Source of the DNA: Allopontixanthobacter sp041741895
GTDB taxonomy: Bacteria; Pseudomonadota; Alphaproteobacteria; Sphingomonadales; Sphingomonadaceae
Direction: 5' to 3'
Assembly: GCA_041741895.1 (NCBI GenBank)
Contig: JBGSJO010000042.1
Location: 8,207-72,206 of the forward strand
Length of the DNA: 64,000 nucleotides
In this document: positions 7,851-16,335 of the stretch, piece after piece
Layout: each line of letters opens with the position of its first letter
Position numbering within the stretch: position 1 is the first letter of the stretch
Made by a program: the position numbers and the translations under genes
The notes under the pieces: model-generated
What the model was told of the DNA's origin: nothing
The model's input: only the letters and a program-made list of their open reading frames with translations
Databases searched by the model: none

Positions 7851-10595
7851 ATGCCGCAGCCGCTTCCTCTCCCCGCGCTTCACGCCAGCCATGCCGGGAC
7901 TTGGCTGCGCGATGCCAATGGCAACACCCGCGGCGTTTCCAAGGGCGAGGCGATCATGGCAGCGGCAGATACGCCGCTGCTGATGCTGAACGCGCCGCTC
8001 GTGGCATCGCGATTGGGCTATCCCGACCTGTCCGGCCTCGACTTGCTGGAATTATTCGCCTTCATCCATCCCGCGCGGTTTGTGGTGCCGACGCCAAAAG
8101 GGCTGGCACACGCGCTGGAACTGGACGAACCGGAAAGTGACGACCAGATCCCGGCCCTGTTGCAAATGGCCGCCGGGGTATTGCTGGAAGCCTGCGAGCG
8201 CGCGGATTGGGCGCAGCGGGACGGTGCCTGGTCCAGCCTTCAATCGCTGGCCAAGATGCGCTGGCCCTGGGCGCAAATCTGCGCGACGCATATCAAACGC
8301 CCTGAACAGGCCGAGAAATGGCTGTTCGCCAAACTGTCCGAATGGGACGAGGTGCCTGATCGGCCGCAGCCGAGGCAGATCATTCTGTCAGAAGACGAGG
8401 TGGAGGCTCAGCTCGACCATCTGACAGGCGACGGCGCGGAACGGCGCGACGGGCAACGGATGTATGCGCGCGAAGTTGCCAGGATTTTCGCGCCGAGGGC
8501 GCAGCAGGGCCTGCCCCATGTCTTGCTGGCGCAAGCCGGGACCGGCATCGGCAAGACGCTGGGTTATCTCGCCCCGGCATCGCTATGGGCCAGCGCGGCG
8601 CAAGGCACGGTCTGGGTGTCTACCTACACCAAGAACCTGCAGCGCCAATTGCGCGCAGAAAGCCGCCGTGCCTGGGACGAACAGCGCGCCGATGGCACGC
8701 AGCCAGTGGTGGTGCGCAAGGGGCGTGAAAACTACCTGTGCCTGCTCAATCTGGAGGATGCACTGCAAGGCGGGTTTGGCGGGCGGGCGGCGATCCTGGC
8801 GCAATTAGTGGCGCGGTGGGCGGGATTTTCGCGCGACGGGGACATGATCGGCGGGGATTTGCCCGGTTGGCTGGGTACATTATTTGGCAAACGGGGCATT
8901 TCCGCCCTGACCGATCAGCGCGGCGAATGCATCTATGCCGGGTGCCCGCATTACCGAAAATGCTTCATCGAACGCGCGGCCCGTGCCAGCGCGCAGGCCG
9001 ATTTGGTCATCGCCAACCATGCGCTGGTGATGATCAACGCAGCGAGAGGCCGCGACCATGCCCAGCGCCCGACCCGGATCATCTTCGACGAAGGGCACCA
9101 CGTATTCGACGCGGCAGATTCGACCTTTGCCGCCGCGCTGTCGGGACAGGAAGCGATCGAATTGCGCCGCTGGATCATCGGGCCGGAACGCAAGGCACGC
9201 GGCCGCAGGCGTGGGTTGGCAGCGCGGCTGGCCGATGTCGCCAGCTATGACGAGGCGGGCGGCAAAGCGGTCGAGGATGCCATTCGCGCGGCCCAGGCCA
9301 TGCCGTCCGACGGTTGGCTGCAACGGCTGCATGATGGCGAGCCCTATGGCCCCTTGGAAACATTGTTCGCGGGGGTCCGCGCGGTAACCTATGCCCGCGA
9401 TGAAAGCGCCAACGGGCTTGCAGGTCAGGAAGCTGGCTACGGCATCGAAACCGAGGCGGCCGGACTGGACGGCAATTTTGTGCAATTGGCCGGACAGGCA
9501 CAGGCCGCGCTGGCTGCCATTCGCCATCCGCTGGTCACCCTGGGCGGACGACTCGAAGCGGTGGTGGAAGATGCGCCCGACTGGCTGGATGCGCAGGGCC
9601 GTGCACGGATCGAAGGCGCGCGCCATTCGCTCGGTTGGCGCGTGGATTTGCTGACCGCGTGGGAAGCTTTGCTCGACCGGTTGGGCGGCCCGACGGATCC
9701 TGAATTTGTCGATTGGCTGGCGGTTGACCGGTCCGACGCCCGCGAATTCGATATTGCGATCCATCGGCGTTGGCTGGATCCGATGAAGCCCTTCGCGCGC
9801 GTGGTTCTGGAACCGGCACATGGCGTGATGCTCACCTCCGCCACACTCACCGATCGGGGGGCTGACGGTCAGGAATGGGAGGGTGCGATCATCCGTTCCG
9901 GCGCACCGCATATCGATGTTGCGCCGCATCTGGCCGCCGCCGCCAGCCCATTCGACTATGCCAATCAGGCCGAAGTATTGATCGTCACCGATATAAAGCG
10001 CGGCGACATACCGGCCCTGGCGGGTGCCTATGCCCGGTTGATAGAGGCTGCGGGCGGCGGTGTGCTGGGTCTGTTCACTGCAATCCGCCGGATGCGCGCG
10101 GTGCATGGGCGCATTGCCGACCGTCTCGCCCGCGCTGGATTGCCGCTATATGGCCAGCATGTCGATCCAATCGACACCGGCACTCTGGTGGATATATTTC
10201 GCGATGATCCGCGCGCCACACTGCTTGGCACCGATGCCTTGCGCGACGGGGTGGATGTACCGGGGGAAAGCCTGCGCTGCGTGGTGATGGAACAGGTTCC
10301 GTGGCCGCGCCCGACAATCCTGCACCGCGCGCGCCGCGCGGCAAATGGCGGCAGCACCTATGATGACCGGCTGATCCGTGCGAAACTGGCGCAAGCATTT
10401 GGGCGGCTGATCCGCAGCAAGGATGACCGCGGTCACTTCGTGGTCCTGTCCGCCGCATTCCCCAGCCGCCTGCTCAGCGCCTTTCCGCCTGGCACCCCTG
10501 TCACACGTGTGACACTGGAGGAGGCTTTACAACGCCTCGGCAAACGTGTTTGCCAACCAGAAACCGCATCAGGCGGCACGCAGCGAACCCAATGA
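7851..10595 (+). CDS. DinG/XPD-type Fe-S ATP-dependent DNA helicase
   Basis: 914 residues. Superfamily 2 helicase with Walker A AQAGTGIGKTLGY, Walker B DEGHH (DEAH-type), motif III TSATLTD and motif VI QAFGRLIRSKDDRG. Between Walker A and B lie the cysteines expected to hold a 4Fe-4S cluster: ENYLC, then GECIYAGCPHYRKC. This is the architecture of DinG/XPD 5'-3' helicases that act on R-loops and recombination structures. The extra N-terminal 200 residues (PALHASHAGTW start) lack motifs I can name. ATG 7851 is preferred over 7812 by similarity of the start; neither has a good ribosome binding site. The stop overlaps a possible start of the next gene (ATGA at 10592-10595). Confidence 0.92.
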   Translation: MPQPLPLPALHASHAGTWLRDANGNTRGVSKGEAIMAAADTPLLMLNAPLVASRLGYPDLSGLDLLELFAFIHPARFVVPTPKGLAHALELDEPESDDQIPALLQMAAGVLLEACERADWAQRDGAWSSLQSLAKMRWPWAQICATHIKRPEQAEKWLFAKLSEWDEVPDRPQPRQIILSEDEVEAQLDHLTGDGAERRDGQRMYAREVARIFAPRAQQGLPHVLLAQAGTGIGKTLGYLAPASLWASAAQGTVWVSTYTKNLQRQLRAESRRAWDEQRADGTQPVVVRKGRENYLCLLNLEDALQGGFGGRAAILAQLVARWAGFSRDGDMIGGDLPGWLGTLFGKRGISALTDQRGECIYAGCPHYRKCFIERAARASAQADLVIANHALVMINAARGRDHAQRPTRIIFDEGHHVFDAADSTFAAALSGQEAIELRRWIIGPERKARGRRRGLAARLADVASYDEAGGKAVEDAIRAAQAMPSDGWLQRLHDGEPYGPLETLFAGVRAVTYARDESANGLAGQEAGYGIETEAAGLDGNFVQLAGQAQAALAAIRHPLVTLGGRLEAVVEDAPDWLDAQGRARIEGARHSLGWRVDLLTAWEALLDRLGGPTDPEFVDWLAVDRSDAREFDIAIHRRWLDPMKPFARVVLEPAHGVMLTSATLTDRGADGQEWEGAIIRSGAPHIDVAPHLAAAASPFDYANQAEVLIVTDIKRGDIPALAGAYARLIEAAGGGVLGLFTAIRRMRAVHGRIADRLARAGLPLYGQHVDPIDTGTLVDIFRDDPRATLLGTDALRDGVDVPGESLRCVVMEQVPWPRPTILHRARRAANGGSTYDDRLIRAKLAQAFGRLIRSKDDRGHFVVLSAAFPSRLLSAFPPGTPVTRVTLEEALQRLGKRVCQPETASGGTQRTQ

Positions 10596-10612
10596 AGGCA
10601 GGCAATCCGGAC

Positions 10613-11140
10613 ATGAAAACACTCGGTCTCCTGCGCCATGCCAAATCCGATTGGGACGATATGGCATCGCGCGATTTCGACCGCGGGCTGAATGATCGCG
10701 GGCGCAAGGGTGCTTCTTTGATCGGGACGCATATCACGCGCCACGGGTTGAAATTTGACCGGCTTCTGGCCAGTCCCGCCGAACGCGTGCGCCAGACGCT
10801 GGCTGCAGCGCTTCCCGGCTTGGATCCGGAGTTCGACCAGCGCCTGTATTTGGCGGGCACCGATACGCTGTTGGAGGTGCTGCGCGAAAAAGGCGGCGAT
10901 GCCGATGCCCTGCTGGTCGCCGGGCACAACCCCGGCCTGCAGGAATTGCTGTTCGCGCTGGTTCCGCCATCGGCGGAGGATTCGCTATTCGATAATGCCG
11001 CAAACAAATATCCGACCGGGACTTTCGCGGTTTTCAAGCTGGGTATCGATAACTGGGTTGATCTGGATGAAAATTGCGGAACATTGGTCCATTTCATGCG
11101 TCCGCGCGACCTCGATCCCAGTCTGGGGCCGGAATACTGA
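10613..11140 (+). CDS. SixA-like histidine phosphatase
   Basis: 175 residues of the histidine phosphatase superfamily. The N-terminus MKTLGLLRHAKSDWDD has the RHxK form typical of SixA; the second histidine is in LLVAGHNPGLQELL, and ASPAERVRQT contributes another phosphate-binding Arg. SixA removes phosphate from phosphohistidine on HPt domains or PTS proteins. The ATG at 10613 fits family starts; an alternative at 10592 overlaps the helicase stop and would add seven residues. AAGGCAGG lies upstream. Probably co-transcribed with the helicase. Confidence 0.88.
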   Translation: MKTLGLLRHAKSDWDDMASRDFDRGLNDRGRKGASLIGTHITRHGLKFDRLLASPAERVRQTLAAALPGLDPEFDQRLYLAGTDTLLEVLREKGGDADALLVAGHNPGLQELLFALVPPSAEDSLFDNAANKYPTGTFAVFKLGIDNWVDLDENCGTLVHFMRPRDLDPSLGPEY

Positions 11141-11219
11141 TCAGCCTGTCAAGTGACCGGTTCGGGTGAATGGCGCTCCGCCGATCGACCCTGCTGGCCG
11201 GCGCTGCATTCCAATTCCA

Positions 11220-11672
11220 TCAACCCAAAACGAATCGCGGTCCCGGCCCGCTTTCTGCTGCCTCGTCCTGACTGTTGTACAATTTGCAGCGCGACAGGCT
11301 GAGGCAACCGCAGCCAATGCAGCCATCTAGCTTGCTGCGCGTACGGGTCAGCTGGGCAATCTTGCGGTCGAGCTGGTCGCGGATCGAGGCACTGATGGCG
11401 CGCCAATCCTTTGCCGTTGGCGTCCTGCCCTGCGGCAGCTTGGCCAGCTCGTCCTCGATTTCGGACAGGGCCAACCCCAATTGCTGGGCGATCAGAATAA
11501 AGCTCAGGCGCCTGATGTCAGAACGCAGGAAGCGGCGCTGGTTGCCGTTCGTCCGCATCGGCTGGACCAGCCCCTTGTTCTCGTAAAACCGGATCGCAGA
11601 AACCGACAGGCCGGTGCGCCGCGCGAGATCCCCGATGGGGAGAAAATCATTCTTGCTCAGCTTACGCGGCAT
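11220..11672 (-). CDS. soxR: Redox-sensing transcriptional activator SoxR
   Basis: 150 residues, MerR family. N-terminal winged helix: FLPIGDLARRTGLSVSAIRFYENKGLV, then RRFLRSDIRRLSFILIAQQLG, then a dimerisation coiled coil. The 2Fe-2S ligand set is complete in CIGCGCLSLSRC (C-x2-C-x-C-x5-C), which separates SoxR from other MerR proteins. Oxidation of the cluster by redox-cycling compounds switches it on. It is divergent from a glyoxalase-fold gene, and a matching SoxR box sits in the space between them. No soxS is present, as is usual outside enteric bacteria. Confidence 0.95.
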   Translation of the reverse strand: MPRKLSKNDFLPIGDLARRTGLSVSAIRFYENKGLVQPMRTNGNQRRFLRSDIRRLSFILIAQQLGLALSEIEDELAKLPQGRTPTAKDWRAISASIRDQLDRKIAQLTRTRSKLDGCIGCGCLSLSRCKLYNSQDEAAESGPGPRFVLG

Positions 11673-11699
11673 GGCCCGGATCCCTCGAGAATAAATTGC

Positions 11700-11733
11700 T
11701 TGACCTCAACTTAGCTTGAGATTGCAGGATAGA
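11700..11733 (+). promoter_or_regulatory. SoxR box inside a candidate promoter for the VOC gene
   Basis: The 18-bp dyad CCTCAACTTAGCTTGAGA (11704-11721) closely matches the SoxR operator CCTCAAGttaACTTGAGG. A -35-like TTGACC (11700-11705) overlaps its left end, as in known SoxR promoters where the operator sits in an over-long spacer. CAGGAT (11725-11730), 19 nt on, is a poor but correctly spaced -10 element. The arrangement points rightward to the VOC gene, with a leader of about 85 nt. Confidence 0.72.
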
Positions 11734-11821
11734 CAAATGCGATGATTCGTACCCGCCCGCGTATCTTTCCGGCTTGGCGGAAAAACGGGCATTGCCAGCT
11801 TAGCAAATTCAGGAGAAATCA

Positions 11822-12196
11822 ATGTCCATAGCCAAACTCGAACACGTCAATCTGACAGTCACCAACCCGGCCCGCACGGCCGCATTGCTGACTGACCTGT
11901 GCGGCTGGCATATCCGGTGGGAGGGGCCATCCATGAACAATGGCCGCACCATCCATGTCGGCAGCGACACCGCCTATCTGGCGCTGTACACCAACGACCA
12001 GGTCACCGGCGGATTTGCCAAGGGCCAGCCGCTCAGCCATGTCGGGCTGCAGGTTGATGACCTGGCCGCCGCAGAAAAGACCGTTGTCGAAGCCGGCCTC
12101 GAGCCGTTCAGTCACGGGACCTACAACCCCGGCCCGGCGACCTTCTATTTTCTCGACTGGGACGGGATCGAATTCGAGGTGGTCAGCTATGAATGA
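11822..12196 (+). CDS. VOC-family (glyoxalase/bleomycin-resistance fold) protein, probable SoxR target
   Basis: 124 residues, one vicinal-oxygen-chelate unit of two beta-alpha-beta3 modules. Candidate metal ligands are His8 (KLEHVNLTV), His in LSHVGLQVDD and Glu in IEFEVVSYE at the end. Such proteins act as dimers in glyoxal detoxification, ring cleavage or drug sequestration; the substrate is not evident. AGGAGA precedes the ATG by 6 nt. The SoxR box upstream suggests it helps cope with redox-cycling compounds or reactive carbonyls (inference). Confidence 0.88.
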   Translation: MSIAKLEHVNLTVTNPARTAALLTDLCGWHIRWEGPSMNNGRTIHVGSDTAYLALYTNDQVTGGFAKGQPLSHVGLQVDDLAAAEKTVVEAGLEPFSHGTYNPGPATFYFLDWDGIEFEVVSYE

Positions 12197-12241
12197 ACCG
12201 ATCCTGCGAGAACCGATGTTCGTCCGCAATGACCGATCATG

Positions 12242-12862
12242 TCAGACGAGTTTTGGCCCTCCGCCGCGCGACCAGAGCTCGTCGGTCCGGTCAATCGAAA
12301 CCTCCCCGTCCCAAGCGCGGCACATGTCCAGTGCGGCATCAGGATCGCCTGCCAGCCAGACCGGATAATCATCCGCATGAAGCAGCACGGGCATCCTGCG
12401 GTGGACCTCTGCGGCGGGACCGGCGGCGTCTGTCATGACCATCGAATAGACGTCGCCCCACTCCTCGCTCGATCGCCAAATTCCTGCCGCTGCGAACAGT
12501 TCGGCGCCGGGAACCGTCAGCCATGTACGGGTCATCGCACCCTTGGGGCCCTGAGCTTCGGCCCAGCCGCTTAGCGGGATCAGGCAGCGCCGCGCCGCAA
12601 AACTCGACTTCCAGAAGAAGCTGGCGAGTTTGTCGGTCCGGGCATTGTTGACCGGTTTCGACTTCAACAGCTGCCCCTTGGCGCCCTTCGTCTGAAGCGG
12701 AAACCCCCAGATCATTTGCCGCAAATAGCCACTTTCCACCACCAGGCCGGGGTAACCCGGATAGACTTCCGATCCCAGATTGCTGCCTCCGGCGTCATTG
12801 ACCGCATCAAACAATCCGGCGACTTCATCGACCGTCCGTGTCATCCGGTAGAGATTGCACAT
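12242..12862 (-). CDS. SRAP-domain protein (HMCES/YedK family abasic-site protector)
   Basis: 206 residues. It begins MCNLYRM; Cys2 is the catalytic residue that, after Met removal, forms a thiazolidine bond with abasic sites in single-stranded DNA. Supporting residues are present: Asn in KPVNNARTD, Glu in LSGWAEAQG (in place of the common GFYEW) and His in EVHRRMPVLL. The start is certain because the reading must begin at Met-Cys (12862). Its ATG overlaps the ubiA stop as TGATG, so the two are coupled. The usual motif CLIPLSG is kept. Length is normal for the family. Confidence 0.93.
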   Translation of the reverse strand: MCNLYRMTRTVDEVAGLFDAVNDAGGSNLGSEVYPGYPGLVVESGYLRQMIWGFPLQTKGAKGQLLKSKPVNNARTDKLASFFWKSSFAARRCLIPLSGWAEAQGPKGAMTRTWLTVPGAELFAAAGIWRSSEEWGDVYSMVMTDAAGPAAEVHRRMPVLLHADDYPVWLAGDPDAALDMCRAWDGEVSIDRTDELWSRGGGPKLV

Positions 12863-13764
12863 CAGGCATTCCCCACGACAAAACAGGCCGCCGCCATCAG
12901 CGCACCGGCAAACCGGTTCGACCGGAACCGCGCAAGGGGGTTGTCCGGGTCGGTTTCGTCGAGGCTGGCCACTTGCCAGCCGAGGTGAAGCGCCATTGGC
13001 ACCAGCGCAAGCAGCGCCAGCAGATCGTGGCGCAGCAGCCAGAAGCCGAGCGCCCATAACCCGGTGGCTGCGCCATAAAATAACGCCACCCCTATCCTGA
13101 CCCGCGCGCCCATTTTCAGCGCGCTGGACCGGATGCCAACCAGCGCGTCATCCTCCCGGTCCTGCAGGGCGTAGATCGTGTCATAGCCGATCACCCACAT
13201 CACGCTTCCGGCATAAATCGCGGCAAGTACGTCCCAATTATCGCTCCGCAGCGCTGTCCAGCCAACCAGCAGACCCCAGGTAAAAACCAGCCCCAGCCAC
13301 GCCTGCGGCCACCATGTGATCCGTTTCATGAAAGGATATGCGGCCACCAGGGCCAGGCTGGCCAATGCGACCAATTGCGCCTGCCAGCGCAATTGCAGCA
13401 GCACGATCAGCCCAACCAGACTTAGCGCAGTCAGCCAGATCCAGGCTGCGCGGTTTGATATTCGCCTGCTCGCCACCGGGCGCGCGGCGGTGCGGGCGAC
13501 CTTCCGATCCAGATCGGCATCGACAATGTCATTATACACACAGCCCGCCCCGCGCATCGCTATGCTGCCCAGCAGCATCCAGCCGAGCAATGCCAATTGC
13601 CAGCCGCCCCCCGCAAGCCAGACGCCCCAGGCGCAGGGCCAGAACAGCAACCACCAGCCGATCGGCCTGTCGAATCGTGCCAATTGCGCCAGGTCCCTGG
13701 GCATTTGCGGCAGACGCGCAATCAAACCGCGATGCTGGCTGTCGGGGACGATTTCTTCGTTCAT
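12862..13764 (-). CDS. ubiA: 4-hydroxybenzoate polyprenyltransferase
   Basis: 300 residues, about eight or nine membrane helices. UbiA attaches the polyprenyl tail to 4-hydroxybenzoate in ubiquinone synthesis. The first Asp-rich motif is NDIVDADLDRKV (about residues 78-89) and the second YDTIYALQDREDD (about 195-207), both needed for Mg-diphosphate binding. DRPIGWWLLFWPCAWG is the standard N-terminal stretch. It is divergent from rsmE with under 40 nt between starts, and the SRAP gene is translationally coupled behind it. Confidence 0.95.
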   Translation of the reverse strand: MNEEIVPDSQHRGLIARLPQMPRDLAQLARFDRPIGWWLLFWPCAWGVWLAGGGWQLALLGWMLLGSIAMRGAGCVYNDIVDADLDRKVARTAARPVASRRISNRAAWIWLTALSLVGLIVLLQLRWQAQLVALASLALVAAYPFMKRITWWPQAWLGLVFTWGLLVGWTALRSDNWDVLAAIYAGSVMWVIGYDTIYALQDREDDALVGIRSSALKMGARVRIGVALFYGAATGLWALGFWLLRHDLLALLALVPMALHLGWQVASLDETDPDNPLARFRSNRFAGALMAAACFVVGNA

Positions 13765-13802
13765 GCTTGCGTCCTACCGAGTGCGGAGCCTAGTGGGAAG
13801 CC

Positions 13803-14561
13803 ATGCCTGCACCCCCTAGCCCGAGAACACCGGAATGGCCCCCGCGCAGCGCCCCGCGCTTGTTTGTCCCCGGCCCTTTGGCGGCGGGTTCGGCCGTCTT
13901 GCTGGACGGGAACCAGGCGCATTACCTCAGCCGCGTCATGCGGGCGAAGGGGGGTGATATCGTGATCCTGTGCGACAATGTAACAGGTGAATGGGCGGCA
14001 TCGGTCATCTCGGCAGGCAAACGGGAAATCGCGCTGGAGGTTTCACAATGCCTGCGCCCGCGCGAGGACGTGCCCGATTTCTGGCTGTGCGCCGCCTTGC
14101 TCAAGAAAGACCGCTTCGATCTGGTGCTGGAAAAGGCGACCGAACTTGGCGCCGTGAAAATCCAGCCGGTGATCACCCGGCGCTGCGTGGCGGATAAACT
14201 CAATCTCGACCGCGCGCGAACAATCGTGATCGAAGCTGCAGAACAATGCGCGCGCACCGCCCTGCCGGAAGTGGCCGAGCCGGTAAAGCTGGAGGCGCTG
14301 CTCGCCAGTTGGCCCGCCGCGCGCACGATGTTCTTCGCTGATGAAACCGGTGGGGAGCCCGCTGCCACGGCATTTTCGGCTGCGGGAACCCCGGCGGCGA
14401 TGATAATCGGGCCGGAAGGCGGCTTCGACCCATCTGAGAGAATTATTTTGCGGGGACACCGTCAGGTGAAACCAATCACCCTCGGCCCGCGAATACTCCG
14501 GGGAGAAACCGCGGCAATCGCGGCAACAGCATTATGGATGGGGACCACGGGTGACTGGTGA
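13803..14561 (+). CDS. rsmE: 16S rRNA (uracil1498-N3)-methyltransferase
   Basis: 252 residues. SPOUT-class methyltransferase: N-terminal PUA-like domain (RLFVPGPLAAGSAVLLDGNQAHYLSRVMR) and the knotted SAM domain with IIGPEGGFDPSE and LGPRILRGETAA. It methylates U1498 in the decoding region of 16S rRNA. The ATG at 13803 gives a Pro-rich N-terminal tail of about 17 residues before the conserved start; a later start is possible but no in-frame ATG offers it. It precedes gshA, an order common in sphingomonads. Confidence 0.94.
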   Translation: MPAPPSPRTPEWPPRSAPRLFVPGPLAAGSAVLLDGNQAHYLSRVMRAKGGDIVILCDNVTGEWAASVISAGKREIALEVSQCLRPREDVPDFWLCAALLKKDRFDLVLEKATELGAVKIQPVITRRCVADKLNLDRARTIVIEAAEQCARTALPEVAEPVKLEALLASWPAARTMFFADETGGEPAATAFSAAGTPAAMIIGPEGGFDPSERIILRGHRQVKPITLGPRILRGETAAIAATALWMGTTGDW

Positions 14562-14567
14562 AATACG

Positions 14568-14581
14568 GCAGGCATGCCTGC
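14568..14581. repeat. 14-bp perfect palindrome between rsmE and gshA
   Basis: GCAGGCATGCCTGC begins 7 bp after the rsmE stop and ends 49 bp before the gshA start. It may act as a weak hairpin or operator. There is no U-tract, so it is not a typical terminator. Confidence 0.4.
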
Positions 14582-14630
14582 GGATTAATAATACTGGCGC
14601 CGATGCATCCAGTTGCCTAACGAAACCGGC

Positions 14631-16016
14631 ATGAGCACACGCACCGCAGAAGGGCCGGAAGACCCGATCATCGAAAGTCGCGACCAATTGGTTGCCCCCA
14701 TGCAAAATGGCGAAAAGCCGGCCAGTTCATGGCGTATCGGCACCGAACATGAAAAGCTGGTCTATTGCCGCAAGGATTTCCACGCGCCATCCTATGACGA
14801 GCGTTGCGGCATCCGCGACATGCTGATGGCGCTGCGTGAATTCGGGTGGGAACCGATCGAGGAATGCGGCCCCGACGGAAAAATGCGGGTGATCGCCATG
14901 AGCGGCGTTGATGGCGCGGTCAGCCTGGAACCGGCCGGGCAGCTCGAATTATCCGGTGCCCCGCTGGAAAATCTGCACCAGACCTGCGCCGAAACCGGGC
15001 GGCATCTGGAACAGGTAAAAGCCATTGGCGAACGCTGCGGCGTTGGATTCCTCGGCCTCGGCATGTGGCCGGACAAGACCCGCGAAGAACTGCCGATCAT
15101 GCCCAAGGGGCGTTACGAGATCATGCTGCGGCACATGCCGCGCGTCGGCAATCTCGGCCTGGACATGATGCTGCGGACCTGCACCATCCAGGTCAATCTC
15201 GATTATTCGTCCGAAGCGGACATGGCGAAGAAATTCCGCACCAGCCTGGCGCTGCAACCACTGGCGACCGCGCTGTTTGCCAATTCACCGTTCACCGAAG
15301 GCAAGCCCAACGGTTTCCTCAGCTACCGCAGCCATATCTGGTCCGACACCGATCCGCACCGCACGGGCATGTTACCCTTCGTGTTCGACGATGATTTCGG
15401 TTATGAACGCTATGTCGATTACATGCTCGACGTGCCGATGTATTTCGTGTTTCGGGACGGCAAATATATTGATGCGGCCGGCCTCAGCTTCCGCGATTTT
15501 CTCAACGGCGAATTGTCGGTGTTGCCGGGGGAAAAACCGCGGGAGAGTGACTGGTGGGATCATCTATCCACCGCTTTTCCCGAAGTGCGCCTGAAAAGCT
15601 TCCTTGAAATGCGCGGCGCCGATGGCGGGCCATGGTCGCGGATTTGCGCCCTGCCCGCGTTCTGGGTCGGGTTAATGTATGATCAGAGCGCGCTGGATGC
15701 GGCCTGGGATCTGGTCAAGGACTGGACGATGGAAGAGCGCGAGAATCTGCGCAATGTGGTTCCGAAACTCGCCCTGGACGCGCCGATACCGGGCGGCGGA
15801 ACCTTGCGCGACCTGGGCAGGGAAGCACTCAGGATTTCGCGCGCCGGCCTGTCTGCCCGCGCCCGACTCAACTCCAGCGGCGATAACGAAACCGGCTTTC
15901 TCGATACGCTGGACGAGATCGTCGCCAGCGGCAAAGTGCCGGCGCAGCGCCTGCTGGATCACTACCATGGTGAATGGGGCGGCGATATCAGCCACGTTTA
16001 CAAATATAGTTTTTGA
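14631..16016 (+). CDS. gshA: Glutamate-cysteine ligase (plant/alphaproteobacterial type)
   Basis: 461 residues. Makes gamma-glutamylcysteine, the first step to glutathione. The family hallmarks are present: WRIGTEHEKLVYC, CGPDGKMRVIAM, SLEPAGQLELSGAP, MLRTCTIQVNLDYSSEADM, RSHIWSDTDPHRTGMLPFVF and FLEMRGADGGPW. This class is redox-regulated in plants and common in alphaproteobacteria. ATG 14631 (MSTRTAEG) is chosen; a TTG 18 nt upstream is also open. A small monooxygenase gene follows 16 nt after the stop. gshB is not in the window. Confidence 0.95.
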   Translation: MSTRTAEGPEDPIIESRDQLVAPMQNGEKPASSWRIGTEHEKLVYCRKDFHAPSYDERCGIRDMLMALREFGWEPIEECGPDGKMRVIAMSGVDGAVSLEPAGQLELSGAPLENLHQTCAETGRHLEQVKAIGERCGVGFLGLGMWPDKTREELPIMPKGRYEIMLRHMPRVGNLGLDMMLRTCTIQVNLDYSSEADMAKKFRTSLALQPLATALFANSPFTEGKPNGFLSYRSHIWSDTDPHRTGMLPFVFDDDFGYERYVDYMLDVPMYFVFRDGKYIDAAGLSFRDFLNGELSVLPGEKPRESDWWDHLSTAFPEVRLKSFLEMRGADGGPWSRICALPAFWVGLMYDQSALDAAWDLVKDWTMEERENLRNVVPKLALDAPIPGGGTLRDLGREALRISRAGLSARARLNSSGDNETGFLDTLDEIVASGKVPAQRLLDHYHGEWGGDISHVYKYSF

Positions 16017-16032
16017 CTTGAGGAATGACGCG

Positions 16033-16335
16033 ATGATTCTGGTAATTGGTACTGTCAAATTTGCCGCAGGCGGAATCGCCAGCCTGGCCGATGCGGCGCG
16101 CACGATGATTGCGAAGACGTTGCAGGAAGACGGCTGCATCCGCTATACTTTTGCGCAGGACTTGACCGATCCTGACGTAATGGTCATTTCCGAAGCATGG
16201 CGCGACAAGCCCGCGCTATTGGCCCACGCGGCAACGGCGCATATGGCCGAATGGCGCACTGCCTGCGGCGAAATCGGTGTGGTCGATCGCAGCCTCAGGC
16301 TGCATGAAACGGACGAGGGCCAGCCGCTCGGCTGA
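16033..16335 (+). CDS. Antibiotic biosynthesis monooxygenase (ABM) domain protein
   Basis: 100 residues, a single ABM ferredoxin-like domain: MILVIGTVKF, then an amphipathic helix SLADAARTMIAKTLQEDGCIRYTFAQDL, then DPDVMVISEAWRDKPALLAHAATAHMAEW. Family members act as small oxygenases or quinol monooxygenases (YgiN-like) and form dimers. GAGGA lies 8 nt before the ATG at 16033. It follows gshA closely and its stop is immediately adjacent to that of the convergent membrane gene, leaving no spacer. Confidence 0.88.
   Translation: MILVIGTVKFAAGGIASLADAARTMIAKTLQEDGCIRYTFAQDLTDPDVMVISEAWRDKPALLAHAATAHMAEWRTACGEIGVVDRSLRLHETDEGQPLG

Noticed and set aside
8880..10106. 408-codon open frame on the minus strand
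   Set aside because: It lies entirely opposite the helicase gene, which has intact motifs; GC-rich DNA gives such shadows and the peptide has no recognisable domain.
10500..10513. GTCACACGTGTGAC palindrome
   Set aside because: Lies inside the helicase coding region and encodes ordinary residues; likely chance, kept only as a comparison for the site at 27005.
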